Made by a program: the position numbers and the translations under genes. Source: an uncultured Vampirovibrio sp. (GTDB taxonomy: Bacteria > Cyanobacteriota > Vampirovibrionia > Gastranaerophilales > Gastranaerophilaceae). From it: 64,000 bases of DNA. The stretch lies in the NCBI GenBank assembly GCA_910584405.1, contig CAJUAL010000004.1, forward strand, positions 117,810 to 181,809, read 5' to 3'. Every line of letters starts with the position of its first letter. Position 1 is the first letter of the stretch. The notes beneath the pieces were generated by a model. It worked only from the letters and a program-made list of their open reading frames with translations. It was not told the origin of the DNA and searched no databases. Shown piece by piece: positions 59,457 through 64,000 of this stretch.

Positions 59457-60299
59457 CTACTTTATATGAGAATTAAGAAGATTGTTTTCTTCTTCCGATA
59501 ATTTGAAAATTTCCTCATCATTCGGGTAATTACCTGATTTAACGTCGTTATTATATTTAGTTGCGCAATCAAGGATTAATGCTTTCATATCGCCGTATCT
59601 GCGGGCAAATTTTGGCTTAAACTCAGAGTATTTTCCAAATATATCATCACAAACAAGAATTTGTCCGTCGCAGTATCTGCCTGCTCCGCAAGAAATTGTA
59701 GGAATTTCTAAGTTTTCTGTAATATATTTAGCGCTTTCTTCAGGAACCATTTCGAGAACAACTGCAAACGCTCCTGCAAGTTGTAATAATTTTGCTTGTT
59801 GCAAAATGTGCATTGTAGCATCGGTTGTTTTACCTTGGATTATGTGACCGCCAATTACATTTTGAGATTGCGGAGTAAATCCTATGTGACCTAAAACCGG
59901 GATTCCAGCTTCAACTGTTCTTGTTATAAGTTCTAAAATATAATCATTACAACCTTCGATTTTTACCGCATTTGCACCATAGCGAACCATGCTTCCTATA
60001 TTTCTAAGGGCTGACGGGATATCAATTGTGTAACTCATAAACGGCATGTCTGTAATTACCATTGCTCTTTGAGTACCTCTTGCTACGGCTTTTGTAAAAA
60101 TTGCCATTTCTTCAACTTCAACTTTTGTTGTATCTTCATATCCCAGTGCAACCATACCCAAGCTGTCGCCTATAAGAATAATATCAATTCCTGCTTGATC
60201 TATATATTTTGCCGTAGAATAATCATAGGCTGTTAATGCTGAAATTTTTTCACCGGAATTTTTAAGTTTTTGGAGTGTTCTTACTGTAACTTTAGCCAT
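59457..60299 (-). CDS. panB: Ketopantoate hydroxymethyltransferase
   Basis: 280 aa, a TIM-barrel decamer enzyme that adds a hydroxymethyl group from methylene-THF to 2-oxoisovalerate. Motifs: LTAYDYSTAKYIDQAGIDIILIGDSLGMV, ITDMPFMSY, AVKIEG, LGHIGFTPQ, VLEMVPEE. Its ATG overlaps the yvcK stop (TAATG). With panC it supplies pantothenate; panE and panD are not in the window. Confidence 0.96.
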   Translation of the reverse strand: MAKVTVRTLQKLKNSGEKISALTAYDYSTAKYIDQAGIDIILIGDSLGMVALGYEDTTKVEVEEMAIFTKAVARGTQRAMVITDMPFMSYTIDIPSALRNIGSMVRYGANAVKIEGCNDYILELITRTVEAGIPVLGHIGFTPQSQNVIGGHIIQGKTTDATMHILQQAKLLQLAGAFAVVLEMVPEESAKYITENLEIPTISCGAGRYCDGQILVCDDIFGKYSEFKPKFARRYGDMKALILDCATKYNNDVKSGNYPNDEEIFKLSEEENNLLNSHIK

Positions 60300-61600
60300 T
60301 ATTTATTTTTCCCATGTTTGCGGAACCAATAGTAAAGAGCTCTGGCAACTCGGTTTGAACTGTGTCTTACAAGTCCTTCTTTGCTGTCTTCAATAAGCTT
60401 TTTGCCAAATATTTTTATACCCATTTTCTTAACTTCCTGAACATCAACTTTTACAGGGTAAGAATTTGATTTTTGGTATTTATCAGCAAGTTTATCAGGT
60501 AAATAATCGTTTACAAGCACCGCATCTACAATTTTATTAGAGCCGGCATGTTGAATTAGAGCTTTTAAGTGGTCTGAAACCTTGTAATTATCGGTTTCTC
60601 CTGGTTGAGTCATTATGTTGCATACGTAAATCTTTTTAGCTTTTGATTTTGCAATCTCTTGAGCTATTTCTTTTATTAAAAGGTTAGGAATTACGCTTGT
60701 ATAAAGACTTCCCGGACCTAAAATTATCAGTTCAGCGTTTCTTATAGCTTGTATAACTTCAGGTAAAGCTTTACAATTCGCAGGTTCTGTGAATAATCGT
60801 TTAATTTTTCCGTGAGCTTCAGGAATTGTTGATTCTCCGTGGATAATTCTTCCGTCTTCCATTTCGGCTGCAAGCTTCATATCATCAAGAGTTGCAGGTA
60901 AGACCCTTCCTCTTATCGATAGTACGTTTGAAGATTCTTTTACGGCAGTAACCATGCTTCCCGTGATTTCACATAATGCGGTTAGGAATAAATTACCAAA
61001 ACTGTGACCTTCCAAGCCTTCTCCGTTGTCAAATCTGTATTTGAACAGTTTATTAACAAGGTCTTCATCATCAGCTAATGCTGTGATACAGTGTCTGATA
61101 TCACCTGGAGGTAATATTCCCATGGTTTCTCTTAATCTGCCTGAGCTTCCGCCATCATCTCCGACCGATACGATTGCGGTAAGATTATTTGTTATATTCT
61201 TAACTCCGCTTAATAACATTGATAAGCCTGTTCCGCCGCCTACCGCAACAATCCTCGGACCACGATTAAGCTTTCTTCTCCTGTATAAGTTTTCAAGTAA
61301 AACATCATTGTTTCTGTCATCGTCCAGATCTAAGATAGATAAATTTGTTTTTTGCCAACCTTTAAAAAATAATGCGGCACCTATCATTACAATACCGAAA
61401 GCAAGCCATTCTGTTGAAATTTTAGTTGCAATTTTACTGATAAATTGCATAGTGTTCCAAATAGGTTGAAGGTCAAATAAAATCAATATGCCAACAGTCA
61501 TTAAAACTGCGCCTGCAAGAATTAGTGCAAACCACCTTTTTACTTGTAATCCGGGTATTAACCACCCTGCTTGTTTTGGCATTTTTATTTTCTTAATCAT
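60299..61600 (-). CDS. yvcK: YvcK/CofD-like protein with N-terminal membrane anchor
   Basis: 433 aa. Two hydrophobic helices (about 20-90) precede the YvcK core: VAVGGGTGLSMLLSGVK, SVGDDGGSSGRLRE, LPPGDIRHCITALAD, GHSFGNLFLTAL, ILGPGSLYTSVIPNLL, MTQPGETDNYKVSDHL. Known members bind UDP-sugars and affect cell shape and carbon use. The added membrane anchor matches the form in many Cyanobacteria and Actinobacteria relatives. Co-transcribed with panB. Confidence 0.93.
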   Translation of the reverse strand: MIKKIKMPKQAGWLIPGLQVKRWFALILAGAVLMTVGILILFDLQPIWNTMQFISKIATKISTEWLAFGIVMIGAALFFKGWQKTNLSILDLDDDRNNDVLLENLYRRRKLNRGPRIVAVGGGTGLSMLLSGVKNITNNLTAIVSVGDDGGSSGRLRETMGILPPGDIRHCITALADDEDLVNKLFKYRFDNGEGLEGHSFGNLFLTALCEITGSMVTAVKESSNVLSIRGRVLPATLDDMKLAAEMEDGRIIHGESTIPEAHGKIKRLFTEPANCKALPEVIQAIRNAELIILGPGSLYTSVIPNLLIKEIAQEIAKSKAKKIYVCNIMTQPGETDNYKVSDHLKALIQHAGSNKIVDAVLVNDYLPDKLADKYQKSNSYPVKVDVQEVKKMGIKIFGKKLIEDSKEGLVRHSSNRVARALYYWFRKHGKNK

Positions 61601-61682
61601 ACATATTCCCTTTTATTATTGTTTATTTTTGCAAACCTTGTACGGCTATCCGGTTGTCCATAAGCCCTTTATTGATTTGTCT

Positions 61683-62477
61683 CTAATCAACCCAGCCTGA
61701 TTTTTGGGCATTTTTGTAATTATACGGTAACGGTTCTGTTATTTCGCGAGCTTGTATAATCAGTTCTTTTGCGTTTGCAAGTTTGTTTGAAAAATGGATT
61801 GAATCCGCTCTAACAATGGTTTTCCCGCCAATATTGTTTGTTACTTGCGAATTGTTCATTAAATCTTTTAGTCTTTGGATTGAAATTTGTGTGTTTTCCA
61901 AATCTTTTGCTGAGAAATCAATGTTTCCGTTTTCATCGTAAATCTTTTCAAGATGTACTTCGCGCGCAACTTGAATGTTTTCTTCTTGAGCAACTTGTTC
62001 AAGGTTTTCACCTGTCGCTCCATAATATACAAGCCACTTAGAACATTTTTTAATCCCTTTTGCAATTGTTCTTGAAAATTCAAAATCTTCTGCAGCTTGA
62101 CGATACATTGCTCCATGCGGTCTTACGTGTTCGATTTCCATATTGTATGCTTTTGCAAATGTCATAATAGCGCCGACTTGATACATAACCAGAGCTTCTA
62201 ATTCGTCTGCTGAAAGTTCCATCGGACGATAGCCAAACCCTTGAATATCATCAAATCCGATATGTGCTCCAACTACGATGTTTTGTTCTTTTGCATTTAA
62301 TAAAGCTTCTTTAATTGTCAACGGATCGCCTGCGTGAAATCCGCATGCGATATTAACTGAGCTTACATAGTCAAGTAATCTTGATTCCGTACTGTTTTTA
62401 TAAATTCCGTAACTTTGTGCTAAATCGCAGTTAAAGTCTATACTTTTAATTTGTTTTTTTTCTAAAACCTGTTGCAT
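61683..62477 (-). CDS. pxpA: 5-oxoprolinase subunit A (LamB/YcsF family)
   Basis: 264 aa. IDFNCDLAQSYG, VNIACGFHAGDP, VGAHIGFDDIQGFGYRPM and VRPHGAMYRQA are the family landmarks. PxpA works with PxpB and PxpC to open 5-oxoproline with ATP; the partners are not in this window. A TATAAT box (62516-62511 on the minus strand) lies upstream. Single gene. Confidence 0.92.
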   Translation of the reverse strand: MQQVLEKKQIKSIDFNCDLAQSYGIYKNSTESRLLDYVSSVNIACGFHAGDPLTIKEALLNAKEQNIVVGAHIGFDDIQGFGYRPMELSADELEALVMYQVGAIMTFAKAYNMEIEHVRPHGAMYRQAAEDFEFSRTIAKGIKKCSKWLVYYGATGENLEQVAQEENIQVAREVHLEKIYDENGNIDFSAKDLENTQISIQRLKDLMNNSQVTNNIGGKTIVRADSIHFSNKLANAKELIIQAREITEPLPYNYKNAQKSGWVD

Positions 62478-62582
62478 AATTTCCTAATCTCATTTTAATT
62501 ATTTCTTACCAAATTATACAACATAAAGATAATAATGCTATCTCTTTATATTATTTTAATACATCAATAAAGTTTTAAACAC

Positions 62583-62611
62583 TTGCAATATTACAAAAAC
62601 AATGATATAAT
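62583..62611 (+). promoter_or_regulatory. Upstream promoter toward the surface protein
   Basis: TTGCAA (62583-62588), 17 nt, perfect TATAAT (62606-62611). The start would be about 260 nt before the gene, leaving a long leader. Confidence 0.5.
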
Positions 62612-62832
62612 ATATCTAAGAGGATATATAGTATTTCAAAATGTAAAAAAATCCCCCAAAGAGTTAAAGAAACGTGAAAGATAAGCCGATAAAGAAATCG
62701 GTAGAGAAATATTACACCAAAATATTTAAAATGTGATAAATGTCTTGAAATAAGTAGTTTTAAGCTGCAATTTAAATTGTTATAATCACTTCAATCGGGT
62801 AAAAACCCTTGTATTCACTTAATTCCAAAGAA

Positions 62833-62858
62833 TACATCATTTTAAATAAAATGATGTA
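62833..62858 (+). repeat. Palindrome with 12-bp arms just before the RBS
   Basis: TACATCATTTTA and TAAAATGATGTA around AA. It ends 9 nt before GAGGTG, so as RNA it could shape access to the ribosome binding site; as DNA it could be an operator. Confidence 0.6.
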
Positions 62859-62877
62859 TAAAAAACGAGGTGATATG

Positions 62878-64000
62878 ATGAAGATGATTAGAAAGAACAG
62901 TATAAGATTATTAACATCGGCAATGTTGATTGGTGCAGTAGCCTTTGGGTTACCTGGATCTGCAGAAGTAAATTGGCAGGAAGTTAATAGCGCAGGTGAA
63001 AATACTGTAGAAATAAATATTCCAAATCAGAATACGAAATATTATCAATATACATATACAAAACCAAGTAATTATACAGAAGCTACTGAAAGAATAAATA
63101 ACACATTAAATTCAGATAATGTAAAAGATAAACTTTTTCAAGGTTTATCTTCAAACTCAAGTGGAGGCGCCATATATAATTCCCTGGATAAATCAGAGGT
63201 AAATATAACTGCAGATTTTGTAAATAATTCAACTTCTAACTATGGTGGTGCAATATATAATGAAGGTTTTATCGGGAATATTACTGCTAATTTTATAAAT
63301 AATACCGCTCCTTCTGGGGCATCTAGAGGTGGAGCTATTAATAATTATGCTCAGAGTGGAATTGTTGCATCAATAAATACTGTCACAGGAAATTTTATTA
63401 ATAATGAAGCAAATAGAGGTGCTGCAATTCTCAATTATGCATATTCAGGAATGGTAAATACAACAAAAATTAATAGTATAAGTGGTGCTTTTATTAACAA
63501 TGTAGCTTCGGGTTCAGGCGGTGCAATTTTTAATGAAGCAGATGGTAGTTCCATTGCTAAAATTGATAGTATTAATGCAGATTTTGTAAATAATAAATCT
63601 GGGAAAAATGGAGGGGCAATTTCAAATTTTGCGGGGGCAACAACTGCAACAGCTTTATTGGGAGATATAAAAGGTAGTTTTGTTGGCAATATTGCTACGA
63701 GTAATGGTGGTGCAATAGCTAATATTTCAAGTTCTGAAATAGGAAATATTAATGCTGATTTTAAGTATAATAGTAGCTTAGTTTCCGGAGGAGCTATACA
63801 TAATGATAATTCTAAAATAAAAGATATTACAGGTAATTTTGTTTCTAATTCAGTGACTGGTGATAAAGCTGTTCTTGGAGGTGCAATATACAACAAAAAA
63901 GGAACAATTGGAAATATTAAAGGTGATTTTATAGGTAATACTGCAACTTCTTCATCCAGCTACGCTCGTGGTGGTGCTATATATAATATAGGAGAAATTG
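62878..64000 (+). CDS. Large beta-helix surface protein (autotransporter/polymorphic-type), 5' part
   Basis: ATG 62878 with GAGGTG 5 nt upstream. Signal peptide MKMIRKNSIRLLTSAMLIGAVAFGLPGSA. From about residue 95 the frame, open to the window end, is a beta-helix repeat: ten copies of GGAI(Y/F/S/A/H)N spaced 26-40 residues, each followed by I-x-x-I-x-(G/A)-x-F-x-x-N. This layout fits pectate-lyase-like passenger domains such as those of polymorphic membrane proteins. Asn and Ser are abundant, Cys absent. The C-terminus, which would show how it is anchored or secreted, is outside the window. Confidence 0.85.
   Translation, partial: MKMIRKNSIRLLTSAMLIGAVAFGLPGSAEVNWQEVNSAGENTVEINIPNQNTKYYQYTYTKPSNYTEATERINNTLNSDNVKDKLFQGLSSNSSGGAIYNSLDKSEVNITADFVNNSTSNYGGAIYNEGFIGNITANFINNTAPSGASRGGAINNYAQSGIVASINTVTGNFINNEANRGAAILNYAYSGMVNTTKINSISGAFINNVASGSGGAIFNEADGSSIAKIDSINADFVNNKSGKNGGAISNFAGATTATALLGDIKGSFVGNIATSNGGAIANISSSEIGNINADFKYNSSLVSGGAIHNDNSKIKDITGNFVSNSVTGDKAVLGGAIYNKKGTIGNIKGDFIGNTATSSSSYARGGAIYNIGEI

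Larger units (their letters stand above)
62478..62877. other. 400-bp intergenic region with two promoters and a structured leader
   Basis: No protein gene seen. Plus-strand features: promoter TTGCAA-N17-TATAAT (62583-62611), GCCGATAA at 62685-62692, a second TATAAT (62781-62786), and three hairpins before the start of the next gene: GGGT-AAAA-ACCC (about 62797-62808), TGTATTC/GAATACA (about 62812-62836) and a long palindrome at 62833-62858. It reads as a long regulated leader for the surface protein. Confidence 0.55.

Noticed and set aside
63435..63896. Minus-strand ORF of 153 codons in the surface protein
   Set aside because: Antisense of the GGAIxN repeats. The plus frame has signal peptide, RBS and repeat periodicity.

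Overview
The window is a 64 kb piece of an AT-rich, Gram-negative-type bacterial chromosome. The best fit is the non-photosynthetic sister group of the Cyanobacteria (Vampirovibrionia / Melainabacteria, probably Gastranaerophilales). The clues are a tripartite RND/TolC pump (two membranes), MEP-pathway isoprenoid synthesis (ispG), prepilins of the FTLSEVLITLGI type, and many orphan proteins of a style I associate with gut Melainabacteria: no signal peptide, and a short N-terminal segment such as VSFSGN, VNFKS or NFQGK. The assignment rests on recognition of sequence style, not on a database search.

Layout. 1-6.7 kb: the start of a prepilin gene divergent from a small HTH gene, an orphan protein, clpB, a second prepilin-like gene with a G7 tract, an unlisted 56-aa gene, and a near-perfect sigma-28 promoter that would drive a short C-rich RNA. 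6.7-12.5 kb: TM2 protein, GC-richer tandem repeats, dut and alaS, two orphan membrane genes, tag. 12.6-22.7 kb: a long TPR protein, then marR divergent from an RND efflux operon (adaptor, pump, TolC, GtrA-like) with a palindrome at the pump start site. 22.8-31.5 kb: accessory-looking stretch with tRNA-Ser, inverted repeats, a Cys/His protein, two divergent genes built from tandem helix-turn-helix repeats, a CHAP cell-wall hydrolase, a papain-like protein and a small ferritin-like protein. 31.6-44.3 kb: two 5'-nucleotidase-like phosphoesterases, a ferritin-like protein, a membrane zincin, gdhA, a methyltransferase-like membrane protein, prfB with its programmed frameshift, and several orphans. 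44.3-56.9 kb: glyS, a frameshifted signal-peptide protein, a GH10-like lipid- or wall-facing hydrolase, ispG, a phosphoesterase-YkgJ-rlmN operon, a soluble histidine kinase with a NarL-type regulator, panC. 56.9-64 kb: two paralogous repeat proteins, panB-yvcK, pxpA, and the start of a large beta-helix surface protein that runs off the window.

How it works together. Housekeeping genes (translation: alaS, glyS, prfB, rlmN; pantothenate: panB, panC; nucleotide hygiene and repair: dut, tag; proteostasis: clpB) are interleaved with lineage-specific envelope and secreted-type genes. At least ten of the lineage-specific genes share an upstream element (GCAAWW, 17 nt, then a TATA-like box), which suggests a common regulon. 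The most unusual items are the nine-fold 52-residue HTH repeat protein and its divergent partner, the shared promoter, the sigma-28 driven anti-Shine-Dalgarno-like RNA, and the poly-G tract at the start of a prepilin.
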